Assembly: GCF_011040495.1 (NCBI RefSeq)
Contig: NZ_CP049037.1
Coordinates: 124,001 to 188,000, forward strand
DNA: 64,000 bases
Reading direction: 5' to 3'
DNA from: Pseudohalocynthiibacter aestuariivivens
GTDB lineage: Bacteria; Pseudomonadota; Alphaproteobacteria; Rhodobacterales; Rhodobacteraceae
Shown here: positions 54,558 through 63,305 of the stretch, piece after piece
Layout of the letters: every line of letters starts with the position of its first letter
Position numbering within the stretch: position 1 is the first letter of the stretch
Program-made: the position numbers and the translations under genes
Notes under the pieces: generated by a model
Databases searched by the model: none
What the model was told of the DNA's origin: nothing
Seen by the model: the letters and a program-made list of their open reading frames with translations, nothing else

Positions 54558-55619
54558 TTATCCCCGGCGGCGGCGTCCACCGACGCGCCCGGCGCGTCCG
54601 CGGCCCTCGTGACCCGCTTTTGGTGCTACTTTGTTGAATTCAATCCACTTACCGCCATGCGGATCGTTGTTGGTCAGGAAGTTGGCAGCATAGATGGCTT
54701 CCATTTCCTTGCCTGCGCGCGCCTTGGTGCTGCCCAGACCGAAGAGTTGGCAAAACGTCTCGTCGTCCATGTCGTCAGGCAGAATCAGACCGGCCTCGGC
54801 AATCTCGGCCTTCTTTGCGTCCATCTCGGCCTGTTTCACGGGCAGGGCGATCGGGTTCATGATGGCGCTGGTCATGCCGGCGCCCATCGCCATTGGCAGG
54901 AACGCGTTGTTGATGCCATGCCGGTTGGGCAGGCCAAAGCTGATGTTCGACGCGCCGCAGGTGGTGTTCACGCCCAATTCTTCGCGCAGGCGGCGCACGA
55001 GGGCAAAGACCTGTAGCCCGGCAGTGCCCATTGCGCCGATGGGCATCACGAGCGGATCAACCACGATGTCATGCGCGGGGATGCCGAAATCGGCCGCGCG
55101 CTGAACGATCTTCTTGGCCACCTCGAAACGCACATCGGGGTCTTCGGAAATGCCGGTGTCATCGTTCGAGATGGCCACGACTGGAACGTTGTATTTCTTG
55201 ACCAGCGGCAGAACGAATTCGAGCCGATCCTCTTCGCCGGTGACAGAGTTCAGAAGGGGGCGACCTTCGGCGGCTTTTAGCCCGGCCTCAAGCGCGGCGG
55301 GAACCGAACTGTCGATGCACAAGGGCAGATCGACGAGACCCTGCACCAGTTCGATGATCTTGGTCATCAGTGGCGGCTCGGTTTCGTTCGGGTTGGGATT
55401 AGAGTTATAGACCACGCCTGCGTTGATATCGAGCACGGTGGCCCCGGCGGCCGCCTGCGCCAGCGCGTCTGACTCGACCGTCGAGAAATCGCCTGCTTCC
55501 AATTCTGCTGCCAGCTTCTTGCGGCCCGTGGGGTTAATCCGTTCACCGATAACGCAGAACGGTTCGTCGAACCCGATCACGGCGGTTTTCGTTTTGCTTT
55601 CGACGATCGTGCGGGTCAT
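54558..55619 (-). CDS. Methyltetrahydrofolate:corrinoid-type methyltransferase (pterin-binding)
   Basis: A 353-residue pterin-binding TIM-barrel protein of the MtgA/AcsE/MetH-domain family. It shows CVIGERINPTGRKKL, ATVLDINAGVVYNSNPN, LPLCIDSSVPAALEAGLK, ISNDDTGISEDP and CGASNISFGLPNRHGINNAF. In glycine-betaine and methylamine demethylation such enzymes move the methyl group from the corrinoid protein to tetrahydrofolate. The C-terminal 15 residues are an Arg/Gly-rich tail (GRGRAGRVGGRRRRG), not part of the barrel. The start is ATG 55619 (MTRTIVESK). It heads toward a terminator at 54503 and follows a secreted protein gene. Confidence 0.84.
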   Translation of the reverse strand: MTRTIVESKTKTAVIGFDEPFCVIGERINPTGRKKLAAELEAGDFSTVESDALAQAAAGATVLDINAGVVYNSNPNPNETEPPLMTKIIELVQGLVDLPLCIDSSVPAALEAGLKAAEGRPLLNSVTGEEDRLEFVLPLVKKYNVPVVAISNDDTGISEDPDVRFEVAKKIVQRAADFGIPAHDIVVDPLVMPIGAMGTAGLQVFALVRRLREELGVNTTCGASNISFGLPNRHGINNAFLPMAMGAGMTSAIMNPIALPVKQAEMDAKKAEIAEAGLILPDDMDDETFCQLFGLGSTKARAGKEMEAIYAANFLTNNDPHGGKWIEFNKVAPKAGHEGRGRAGRVGGRRRRG

Positions 55620-55712
55620 GTGGGTATCCTTTGGAGTAGCAGAAGTTGAGGGGCAGGCACGCTGGGGCGGCCTGTCAGCGATTGGTTTGGTGAAGATGCG
55701 GTGAGCTTGGTT

Positions 55713-56135
55713 TCAGCCCAACCGTTGGCAACGCGTGTCGACGACCGCTCCGGTTTGCGGATCCTGAAACTGGTTGCTGAGGAACTGCGGATCGCCGGTG
55801 GGCCGTGCGTACACCGAAAAGATGGCATGGTTGCCAGCCTGCGGATGCATCTGGAAGTGAAAGAGGTATTGCGACGATCCCGCGTCGGGCGGGCTGAGCA
55901 GCCAGCGACCGCCGCCGCTTACGTGGTAGATACCGCTGGTCTGCGCATAGATGATCGTGCCGCGGTGATAGAGCGACTGGTCGGGGTTGATCTGCAATTC
56001 CAGATCGATCGAGTAGACAGGCGAATTGGCGACGCAGCGCCAGTATCCCGCCGGGTTGGTCGGCTGAATTTGGGCGCCAAGACTGGCGGGCAGAAGCCCC
56101 GCCAGCAGGCATGAAAGCAACTGAAGAAAACGCAT
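55713..56135 (-). CDS. Small secreted protein of unknown function
   Basis: I do not recognise a family. The 140-residue product has a signal peptide (RFLQLLSCLLAGLLPASLGA, cut near residue 21) and a beta-rich mature part with GYWRCVANSPVYSIDLELQ, SGGGRWLLSPPDAG and a C-terminal VVDTRCQRLG; two cysteines remain after processing and could pair. It sits between the methyltetrahydrofolate methyltransferase and MetF-like genes on the same strand, so it may be expressed with them, but nothing ties it to C1 metabolism. Confidence 0.7.
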   Translation of the reverse strand: MRFLQLLSCLLAGLLPASLGAQIQPTNPAGYWRCVANSPVYSIDLELQINPDQSLYHRGTIIYAQTSGIYHVSGGGRWLLSPPDAGSSQYLFHFQMHPQAGNHAIFSVYARPTGDPQFLSNQFQDPQTGAVVDTRCQRLG

Positions 56136-56204
56136 GGGACTCGCTCCTGCAACAGTCGGATGCTGTCACCTTAATGCGCGGCCCGTGTTTTCCCAAAAAC
56201 TGTT

Positions 56205-57146
56205 TCATGCCTTTGGTGATGCGTCTTTTGCCGGGACACCTGCTGAACCGCCATTCTCGATGGCCCATGTGGCGTTGGTCTTGATGCCGCCGAGTGGGAA
56301 GAAATGAACATTGGTGATGTTGAAATCCGGGTTCGCGGCCTTGTGAACGGCCAGTTCTGTCAGGACATCCGTCGGCTCGTAGGGCAGCAGCAGTTTGGTC
56401 ACGTCCATTGCGCGTTTTTGCAGGACTTTCAGGGACGGGCCGACGCCACAGGCGATGGCGAATTTAATCAGTGTTTGCAGCTTGGCCGGACCCGCAATGC
56501 CGATATGGATCGGCAGGGTGATTCCGGCCGCGGCCAGATTGTCCGCCCACGCGATGATCGGTTTCGCATCAAAGGCGAATTGCGTGGCGAGCGCCATTTC
56601 GGCGTCGGTGGTTTCGCTGAATTTCTGTTTCCAGCGCAGCGCGTCATCGACGTTCTTCATCGATCCGTCGGTATCGATGTCGCGGTTGCCTTCGGGGTGA
56701 CCTGCAACGTGAAGGCGCTCAAACCCGGCCTTGTCGAACTCACCGCTCTCCAACAACTGCATTGAGCTGTGAAAATCGCCATGTGGTTTGTCGACGCCAC
56801 CGGCGAGCAGCAGCGCCTGTTTCACGTCGGCCTCGCCCTGATAGCGGGCAATCCAGTCGGCCAGTGTCGTGCGGTCCTTGATGATGCGGGCGGGGAAGTG
56901 CGGCATGACCGGGTAGCCTTCGGCGTTGAGCCGTTTGGCGGTGGCGACCATATCTTCGATCGGGGTGCCTTCGATATGAGCGACATAGACGCGCGTACCT
57001 TCGGGCAGCAGATCGCGAAAGTTTTCGACCTTCTCGGCGGTGCGTGGCATCACCTCGATCGAATAGCCCTGCAACAGGGCTTCGACCTTACCGTTGACGG
57101 GTGGCGTGCCCGGTTTGTCGCGTTTTCTGAAGTTCAAAAGAGCCAT
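56205..57146 (-). CDS. Methylenetetrahydrofolate reductase-like protein
   Basis: A 313-residue MTHFR-type (beta/alpha)8 flavoprotein. Visible features are YSIEVMPRTAEKVENF at the N-terminus, where the catalytic Glu of MetF lies, VYVAHIEGTPIEDMV, ALLLAGGVDKPHGDF, HVAGHPEGNRDID and ATQFAFDAKPIIAW with the Q-F-D/F stretch typical of the family. It is the divergent short branch found beside MttB/MtgA clusters, where it would run in the oxidative direction (methyl- to methylene-tetrahydrofolate). The ATG at 57146 with GGGAGG 6 nt upstream is preferred over one at 57176. The preceding small gene ends at 57173. Confidence 0.82.
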   Translation of the reverse strand: MALLNFRKRDKPGTPPVNGKVEALLQGYSIEVMPRTAEKVENFRDLLPEGTRVYVAHIEGTPIEDMVATAKRLNAEGYPVMPHFPARIIKDRTTLADWIARYQGEADVKQALLLAGGVDKPHGDFHSSMQLLESGEFDKAGFERLHVAGHPEGNRDIDTDGSMKNVDDALRWKQKFSETTDAEMALATQFAFDAKPIIAWADNLAAAGITLPIHIGIAGPAKLQTLIKFAIACGVGPSLKVLQKRAMDVTKLLLPYEPTDVLTELAVHKAANPDFNITNVHFFPLGGIKTNATWAIENGGSAGVPAKDASPKA

Positions 57147-57172
57147 GGCGGCCTCCCAAATACCCGAAGGTT

Positions 57173-57499
57173 TCATGCGGTGTGGTCTGCGGACTGGTTC
57201 GTTGGTTCCCAGCCATTGTTCGCGATCAGAGCTTTGATGCGGTCTTTGTCGTATTCCTGGTCTAGTCGTGCGGTTTCGGCGTCAGCGACGGCGGCGTCGT
57301 CACCGTCGACGGAATAGGGCGCGGCCTTGCGCCATTCGGCGAGGTAGTCATCAGTGCTGCCCGCGCCGGTTTTCATCGCGGCACGGTCGATGGCCTGCTC
57401 GAACCGCTCGGGCAGTTGGCGTTTTTCGCCACGCCGACCTTTGCCGACGATGACCTGCGCCGGAATATCGCGCCAATAGACAATGATGACATCTGCCAT
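57173..57499 (-). CDS. Small 'virulence factor' family protein
   Basis: A 108-residue protein matching the family annotated only as 'virulence factor' (PF13769). It has VIIVYWRDIPAQVIVGKGRRGEKRQL near the start, a helix with the acidic run FEQAIDRAAMKTGAGSTDDYLAEWR, and a C-terminal IKALIANNGW. Such genes recur beside MetF-like and methyltetrahydrofolate methyltransferase genes in Rhodobacterales, so a role in that C1 pathway is more likely than virulence. It is first in the minus-strand run toward 54.5 kb. No promoter was called. Confidence 0.72.
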   Translation of the reverse strand: MADVIIVYWRDIPAQVIVGKGRRGEKRQLPERFEQAIDRAAMKTGAGSTDDYLAEWRKAAPYSVDGDDAAVADAETARLDQEYDKDRIKALIANNGWEPTNQSADHTA

Positions 57500-57733
57500 G
57501 TGTGATTCCTTGTTTTAACGCCCCTCTCTAAAGCAAGGTGCGGGCCGTGCGCGGCCTGATTTCGACATGACGCAAGCGCAGAGCGACGCCGCCATTTTTA
57601 AGGGCTGCGGTTGGTTTTGGCTACAGGCAGGCATCTTCGAAATTCTCATCATCAAGATGAGCCGCAGCAATGCTTGCGCAAACACCCTGAAAGACATACC
57701 TTGGTAGCAACTCGAAATGGAGGGCGTGCCGTT

Positions 57734-58849
57734 ATGACGCCCAGGCGTCCCGAAGGTGCGGGCGCGTTCCCGAAACAGGTAGAGAGCCCCGCGCCGAAAC
57801 CGCCCAATCGTGGGCCGCTTTATGCGGCGCTCGATCTGGGGACAAACAGTTGCAGGATGCTGATTGCCGAACCGCGCGGCAGTCAGTTTAAAGTCGTGGA
57901 CAGTTTTTCAAAATCGGTACAGTTGGGGGCCGGACTGGAAGCGACGGGTCGACTGAGCCGCGCCTCGATCGGGCGAACTATTCAGGCGCTGAAGGTTTGC
58001 CAGCAAAAGCTGAAGCGGCATCAGGTCAAGAAAATGCGCCTGGTGGCGACCGAAGCCTGCCGACGGGCGCTCAACGGCGAGGCGTTCATGGCGCGTGTCC
58101 GGCGCGAGACGGGCCTGCATCTGGATGTCATCACACCACTGGAAGAGGCGCAGCTGGCGGTGGTGTCCTGCGCGCCGCTGGTTAGCAAGAACACCGATCA
58201 GTTGCTGGTGGTGGATATTGGCGGTGGCTCGACCGAGCTGGTCTGGATTGATCTGCGGGGCGTGCCCCATGCTGACCGACGGCGCGCAATCATGCGGCTG
58301 CATGGCGGGTTCCATACGGTCAAGGATTCGCTGCCGCGCGCGCGCGTTGTGGACTGGATCAGTGTGCCGCTGGGGGTGGCGACATTGCGCGACCAGTTTC
58401 AGGATGTCGAGGATGATGCCGCGCGGTTCGCCTTGATGAGCTGGTTTTTCGAGGAAAATCTGGCAGAGTTTTCGCCCTACAAACGCGAGCAGAGCCGGGA
58501 GGGCTTTCAGATCGTCGGCACGTCGGGGACGGTCACGACTGTGGCGGCCAGCCATCTGGGGCTACGGCGCTATGATCGGAACAGGGTAGACGGGCTGCGC
58601 ATGACCTCGGATGAAATTGACGCCGTGATACGGTCCTATCTGGCACTGGGGCCGGTTGGGCGGCGACGTGACCCGCGTATCGGACTGGACCGGCAGGCGC
58701 TGATCATGTCTGGTGCGGCGATTTTGCAGGCGCTGTTGCGGTGCTGGCCGACCGACCGGCTGTCGGTGGCGGACCGTGGTCTGCGGGAGGGGATGCTTTA
58801 TGCCCAGATGTCTGCGGACGGTGTTTTGACGGATGAGGATGTAAGATGA
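57734..58849 (+). CDS. Exopolyphosphatase / pppGpp phosphohydrolase family protein
   Basis: A 371-residue Ppx/GppA-type ASKHA ATPase-fold enzyme that hydrolyses polyphosphate or pppGpp. The two phosphate-binding loops are [18 protein letters not shown] and [18 protein letters not shown], and [18 protein letters not shown] provides the third. The ATG at 57734 follows GGAGGG at about 9 nt; a 41-residue upstream extension is implausible. Ppx versus GppA cannot be separated from sequence alone. It overlaps rlmE by four bases. Confidence 0.88.
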   Translation: MTPRRPEGAGAFPKQVESPAPKPPNRGPLYAALDLGTNSCRMLIAEPRGSQFKVVDSFSKSVQLGAGLEATGRLSRASIGRTIQALKVCQQKLKRHQVKKMRLVATEACRRALNGEAFMARVRRETGLHLDVITPLEEAQLAVVSCAPLVSKNTDQLLVVDIGGGSTELVWIDLRGVPHADRRRAIMRLHGGFHTVKDSLPRARVVDWISVPLGVATLRDQFQDVEDDAARFALMSWFFEENLAEFSPYKREQSREGFQIVGTSGTVTTVAASHLGLRRYDRNRVDGLRMTSDEIDAVIRSYLALGPVGRRRDPRIGLDRQALIMSGAAILQALLRCWPTDRLSVADRGLREGMLYAQMSADGVLTDEDVR

Positions 58850-59562
58850 ACAAGGGCCCGGACGGCAAGAACACATCGGGGCGCGGTCAGCGCGATCTGA
58901 CGGTCAAGGTCAAGACCGCTCGGGGCAGGCGGGCGTCGTCGACCCGTTGGCTGCAACGGCAGTTGAATGACCCGTATGTAAAGCGCGCCCAGAACGAAGG
59001 GTATCGCGGGCGTGCGGCGTTCAAGATCATGGAATTGGACGACAAGTTTCGGTTCCTCGTGCCGGGCGCGCGGGTGGTGGATCTGGGTGCGGCACCGGGG
59101 GGCTGGATTCAGGTTGCTGTGCCACGCATCAATGCGCTGGGCGAAAAAGGTGGCAAGGCCGTGGGCCGTATCATCGGTGTCGACCTGCAAGAGATGGAGC
59201 CGATCACCGGTGCAGAGCTGCATGTGCTGGATTTCATGGACGAGGGCGCGGATGACAAGGTGAAAGAGTGGCTGGGCGGCAAGGCTGATGTGGTCATGTC
59301 CGACATGGCCGCGTCCAGTTCCGGGCACAAGCAAACGGACCATTTGCGGATCATTTCTCTGTGTGAGGCGGCAGCCTACCTGTCGTTCGATGTTCTCGAA
59401 GTGGGGGGCACCTTCGTGTCCAAGGTTCTGGCAGGCGGGGCCGAAGGGGAATTGCAGAAGCTGCTGAAGCAGAGATTTACCAAGGTGGCGAACGTCAAAC
59501 CGCCCTCATCGCGTTCTGACAGCTCTGAGAAATTCGTCGTCGCGACCGGGTTTCGCGGTTAA
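58846..59562 (+). CDS. rlmE: 23S rRNA 2'-O-methyltransferase RlmE (FtsJ)
   Basis: Methylates U2552 of 23S rRNA with SAM. The 238-residue product has an Arg/Lys-rich N-terminus, [20 protein letters not shown] with the catalytic Lys, the SAM motif [15 protein letters not shown], the catalytic Asp in [11 protein letters not shown] and the Lys-Glu pair in [14 protein letters not shown] and [12 protein letters not shown]. It overlaps the ppx gene by four bases. Confidence 0.95.
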   Translation: MNKGPDGKNTSGRGQRDLTVKVKTARGRRASSTRWLQRQLNDPYVKRAQNEGYRGRAAFKIMELDDKFRFLVPGARVVDLGAAPGGWIQVAVPRINALGEKGGKAVGRIIGVDLQEMEPITGAELHVLDFMDEGADDKVKEWLGGKADVVMSDMAASSSGHKQTDHLRIISLCEAAAYLSFDVLEVGGTFVSKVLAGGAEGELQKLLKQRFTKVANVKPPSSRSDSSEKFVVATGFRG

Positions 59563-59634
59563 AGCCGTTGGTGTTGTGGGCGGTGTGCATCAAGTCTGTG
59601 GGGCAGATTAAATGCAAAACGCTTTTGGCATTGC

Positions 59635-59805
59635 TCAGCGCAGTGATCGCTGCGCGCGTTCCAGAAAAAGCGCATATGCGCGGGCGTCGAAAGGTTCAGT
59701 GTCCTCGCGCCGGGCATTGACCAACGTGGCGAAATCGCCCTGACGGATCAATTCGAACAGACGAGAATGACGCGGCGACGTCGTGGAAAAAGGGCGGGCG
59801 AACAT
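59635..59805 (-). CDS. Small hypothetical protein (56 residues)
   Basis: A short open frame in the gap between rlmE and the GMC gene. It encodes MFARPFSTTSPRHSRLFELI, then a helical stretch LVNARREDTEPFDARAYALF and the end LERAQRSLR, 56 residues with typical high-GC3 codon use. There is no signal peptide and no strong Shine-Dalgarno. The amphipathic Arg/Glu pattern looks like real protein rather than noise, but no family is recognised. The remaining gap (59806-59966) shows nothing. Confidence 0.5.
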   Translation of the reverse strand: MFARPFSTTSPRHSRLFELIRQGDFATLVNARREDTEPFDARAYALFLERAQRSLR

Positions 59806-59966
59806 GGCGGACTCGATCGCTGGTTTCTAAGAACAAGCTGCAACTATGCCAAAGAAATGCGGCGATATTCGTTCGATTTGTGCGCGGAACAGTGATTATT
59901 CGGCGCAAGTCATAGCCAAGTTTAAGTGAAATTGGCGCTATTTTGCAGGACCGCAGCAGGCTGCTA

Positions 59967-61658
59967 TCATGCGTTCGACTTTCTGACCGGTTCACGGCTG
60001 CGCTGTTGGGTTTCCCAATGCGGGGCCAGTCCGACCTCGACATTGGAGGCGGGTTGCGTATCGCGCCCGCGCACCAGATCGGATGCGCGTTCGGCCAGCA
60101 TCATGGTGGGCGCGTTGAGATTGCCGTTCGGCTCGGTCGGGAACACCGACGAGTCGATCACCCGGAGCCCGTCAATCCCGCGCACGCGCAGATCAGGTCC
60201 CACGACCGCCATCGCGTCATCCCCCATCCGACAAGTGCCGCAGGGATGATAAGTGCTCTCAAGGTTATCGCGCACGAACGCGTCGATTTGTGCGTCGGAT
60301 TGCACATCGGGGCCGGGGGCGATCTCTCCATCAACAAAGGGGTCCATCGCTGGCTGGTTTATGATCTCGCGGCTCAGGCGTACGCAGCGCCGAAATCCTT
60401 CGCGGTCGTCCTCGTGCTGGAGATAGTTGAACTGGATTTCGGGATGGTCATGCGGATCGGCAGAGCGCGCACGCACATGTCCCCGGCTCTTTGGTTTGTT
60501 CGGCCCGGTCAGCAACATGAAACCATGACCCTTGACCGGTTTATGCCCGTCATAACGCACGGCGGCAGGCAGAAAGTGATACTGTGTATCAGGCCATCGC
60601 AGCCCGTTTCGCGACCGGATGAAACCGCCGGATTCAAAATGGTTGGAGGCGCCCAGCCCGTCTTTGAACAACATCCATCGCAGGCCAATCAGAAAGCGGC
60701 TGAAGAGGCCCATTTTGCTGTTCAGCGTGATCGGTTGCTTGCAGCGGAACTGAATGTAGATTTCGGCGTGATCCTGAAGGTTCTCACCGACACCCGGCAG
60801 GTCGTGCTGTACCGCGATCCCGGCTTTGCGAAGTACATCGCTGGGACCGATGCCCGAACGTTGCAACAGATGAGGAGAGCCGATGGGGCCAGAGGACACC
60901 AGCACTTCCTTGCGGCATTTCACTGTGTGTTTCTCGCCACCTTTTTCATAGACCACCCCGGTTGCGCGCTTGCCGTCCAGCACGATTTTGCGGGTCATGG
61001 CACCGGTGATGATTGTCAGGTTCGGGCGCTGCATGGCCGGTCGCAGATAGGCATTGGCCGCTGACCAGCGTACGCCGTTCTTGACCGTCATGTGCATCGG
61101 GCCAAAGCCTTCTTGCATGTGGCCATTGGAATCCGCCGTCGGGATATATCCGGCCTCGACCCCGGCGTTGACGAAGGCCCCGTATAGCGGGTTTTCCATC
61201 TCGTTGCCGTTGTTGGTGCTGAGCGGACCATCGCCGCCGCGGTATTCATCGCCGCCGGTATGGGCGCTTTCAGATTTTTTGAAATAGGGCAGGCAGTTGC
61301 GGTATCCCCAGCCATGCGCGCCCAACTCTTCCCATTCGTCAAAGTCCAAGGCGTGCCCGCGTACATAGACCAGCCCGTTGATCGAAGAGGAACCGCCCAG
61401 CACCTTGCCACGGGGGCAGTGGATGCGGCGCCCGTTCAGGAAAGGTTCTGGTTCGGTTTCATATTTCCAGTTGTATTTCCTCGTATTCATCGGGATTGAA
61501 AACGCCGTTGGCATCTGGATCAGGATGCTGCGATCGCTGCCGCCGAATTCCAGCACCAGAACCGAGGTGTCGGCGTCTTCGGTCAGACGGTTCGCCAGCA
61601 CGCATCCGGCAGAGCCTGCACCAACGATGATATAGTCGTATTCTTCGGTCATGGTCAC
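59967..61658 (-). CDS. GMC-family flavoprotein dehydrogenase (choline dehydrogenase-like)
   Basis: A 563-residue GMC oxidoreductase with the FAD-binding [19 protein letters not shown] at the N-terminus, [20 protein letters not shown], the second GMC signature [17 protein letters not shown], and the C-terminal [12 protein letters not shown] and [14 protein letters not shown] with active-site His/Asn. BetA oxidises choline to betaine aldehyde; homologues use other alcohols, so the substrate is open. It is 19 bp downstream of an ABC transporter ATPase gene on the same strand, and no betaine aldehyde dehydrogenase (betB) or betI is in the window. Confidence 0.82.
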   Translation of the reverse strand: MTMTEEYDYIIVGAGSAGCVLANRLTEDADTSVLVLEFGGSDRSILIQMPTAFSIPMNTRKYNWKYETEPEPFLNGRRIHCPRGKVLGGSSSINGLVYVRGHALDFDEWEELGAHGWGYRNCLPYFKKSESAHTGGDEYRGGDGPLSTNNGNEMENPLYGAFVNAGVEAGYIPTADSNGHMQEGFGPMHMTVKNGVRWSAANAYLRPAMQRPNLTIITGAMTRKIVLDGKRATGVVYEKGGEKHTVKCRKEVLVSSGPIGSPHLLQRSGIGPSDVLRKAGIAVQHDLPGVGENLQDHAEIYIQFRCKQPITLNSKMGLFSRFLIGLRWMLFKDGLGASNHFESGGFIRSRNGLRWPDTQYHFLPAAVRYDGHKPVKGHGFMLLTGPNKPKSRGHVRARSADPHDHPEIQFNYLQHEDDREGFRRCVRLSREIINQPAMDPFVDGEIAPGPDVQSDAQIDAFVRDNLESTYHPCGTCRMGDDAMAVVGPDLRVRGIDGLRVIDSSVFPTEPNGNLNAPTMMLAERASDLVRGRDTQPASNVEVGLAPHWETQQRSREPVRKSNA

Positions 61659-61677
61659 TACTTTCGGATGGAATGAA

Positions 61678-62460
61678 TCAGCTCATTGCCAGCGCCTTGT
61701 CGACCTCGTCATGGAGGCTGGACATGATGCGCTTTTTCAATGTGATGAATTCGGGGCTGGTGGTAACGGTGTAGTCGCGCGGCCGGTCGATATTGACGTC
61801 AATGGTGTCCATGATGCGACCGGGGCGCGCAGACATGACATAGACAACATCACCAAGAAAGATCGCCTCGTCGATGTCATGGGTGATGAACAGCACGGTT
61901 TTGCGTTCTTCTTGCCAGATCTTGAGCAGGAGTTCCTGCATCACCGACCGTGTCTGGCTGTCGAGCGCGCCGAAGGGTTCGTCCATCAGCAAAACTTCGG
62001 GGTTCACGGCCAGGGCGCGTGCGATGGCGACACGTTGTTTCATGCCGCCCGACAATTGCGACGGGTAGGAGTCGCGGAACGCGGTCAGCCCCACGGCCTC
62101 GACATAGTGGCGCGCGCGTTCTTCACGGTCCGCTTTGGACACATTGGACAGGGATAGTCCGAACTCGACGTTTTTTTGAACTGTCAGCCATGGAAAAAGC
62201 GAATAGCTCTGCGGGACCATGCCCCGTTCGGGGCCGGGCTTTTCGATGGTCACTCCGCCAATCGACGTGCGCCCCGTGCTGGCCTGATTCAGCCCCGCAA
62301 CCAGATCGAGACAGCTGGATTTGCCGCATCCCGACGGCCCGACGATTACGGCGAACTGTTGTTCCGGGATGGTCAGATGCAGCCCGTCCAGCGCGGTAAC
62401 ACTAGTTGCTGGGTTGGATCCAAAGCGGACAGTGACGTTTTCAAGTTGTACTTCACCCAT
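61678..62460 (-). CDS. NitT/TauT-family ABC transporter ATP-binding protein
   Basis: An ABC ATPase of about 260 residues. Walker [17 protein letters not shown], signature [17 protein letters not shown], Walker [15 protein letters not shown] and the H-loop [10 protein letters not shown] are all intact. The best start is the second of two adjacent ATGs (62460), which has AGGAG 7 nt upstream; 62463 is also possible. It overlaps nothing but follows the permease by 11 bp and precedes the GMC gene, so it is part of one transport-plus-oxidation unit. Confidence 0.93.
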   Translation of the reverse strand: MGEVQLENVTVRFGSNPATSVTALDGLHLTIPEQQFAVIVGPSGCGKSSCLDLVAGLNQASTGRTSIGGVTIEKPGPERGMVPQSYSLFPWLTVQKNVEFGLSLSNVSKADREERARHYVEAVGLTAFRDSYPSQLSGGMKQRVAIARALAVNPEVLLMDEPFGALDSQTRSVMQELLLKIWQEERKTVLFITHDIDEAIFLGDVVYVMSARPGRIMDTIDVNIDRPRDYTVTTSPEFITLKKRIMSSLHDEVDKALAMS

Positions 62461-62471
62461 CATATCTCTCC

Positions 62472-63281
62472 TTATTTTCCAACGTATTCCCAAGGTAGGA
62501 CTGCGCGCTTGATCCATTTAAAGACAAGGTCGGTCAGCAGACCCAGCAGGCCGATCACGAAGATGCCGACAAAGATGCCTGCGGGATCAAGGCCGCGCAT
62601 GGATTGCAGGATCATGTAACCAAGCCCACTGTCTGCCGCGACCAGTTCCGCCACGACGAGGAACGTCCACGCCCAGCCCATCGTGACGCGTAAAGTGTCC
62701 AGAATGCCCGACAGGGTTGCGGGCATCAGAACCCGCATGACCACCTGTCGTTTGGTGGCGCCCAGCGTGTAGGACACGTTGAACAGATCGGCATGCACGC
62801 CGCGCGCGACATCGGAGACCATGACGATCTGTTGAAAGAACGTTCCGAGGAAAATGACGGCGACCTTTTCTTCCAGACCAATGCCGATCCACAGGATCAG
62901 CAGGGGGATCAGGGCCGTCACAGGCAGGTAGCGCATGAAGTTGACCAAAGGTTCAACCGCCGCGGAAACGATTTTGAAACCGCCCATCAGGATGCCGATT
63001 GGAATGGCGATCACCGATGACAGGAAGAACCCGATATAGATCTCTGTCAGCGATACCCCGACATGTTCAGCAAGGCTGCCATTGTTGAGTTTCTTGACAA
63101 AGGACTGCCAGACATCCCCCGGAGACGGGAGGAAATCGGGGCTGACATAGCCGGTGTAGGTCGCGAGGGTCCAGCCAAGTATAACCAGACCGGCAATCAA
63201 CAAGCCGGTGCTTATTTCGACCTTGCGCGGGATGTCGCGCTTGGGTGTGAAATACCGGTCCAGAACACTTAAAGTCGCCAT
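62472..63281 (-). CDS. NitT/TauT-family ABC transporter permease
   Basis: A 269-residue inner-membrane protein with six membrane segments (first at about 25-45, LLIAGLVILGWTLATYTGYV) and the coupling-helix EAA loop ATKRQVVMRVLMPATLSGIL. The SsuC/TauC-type block FMRYLPVTALIPLLILWIG is present. The family carries taurine, alkane sulfonates, nitrate, thiamine precursors and other small anions or zwitterions. It precedes the ATPase by 11 bp and follows the substrate-binding protein by 24 bp. Confidence 0.93.
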   Translation of the reverse strand: MATLSVLDRYFTPKRDIPRKVEISTGLLIAGLVILGWTLATYTGYVSPDFLPSPGDVWQSFVKKLNNGSLAEHVGVSLTEIYIGFFLSSVIAIPIGILMGGFKIVSAAVEPLVNFMRYLPVTALIPLLILWIGIGLEEKVAVIFLGTFFQQIVMVSDVARGVHADLFNVSYTLGATKRQVVMRVLMPATLSGILDTLRVTMGWAWTFLVVAELVAADSGLGYMILQSMRGLDPAGIFVGIFVIGLLGLLTDLVFKWIKRAVLPWEYVGK

Positions 63282-63305
63282 GATTTCCTCCTCTCAGGAA
63301 GTCGC

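Noticed and set aside
57515..57697. 60-codon minus-strand frame before the ppx gene
   Set aside because: No ribosome-binding site and no family pattern; the translation is Arg/Pro/Cys-rich noise. Treated as intergenic.
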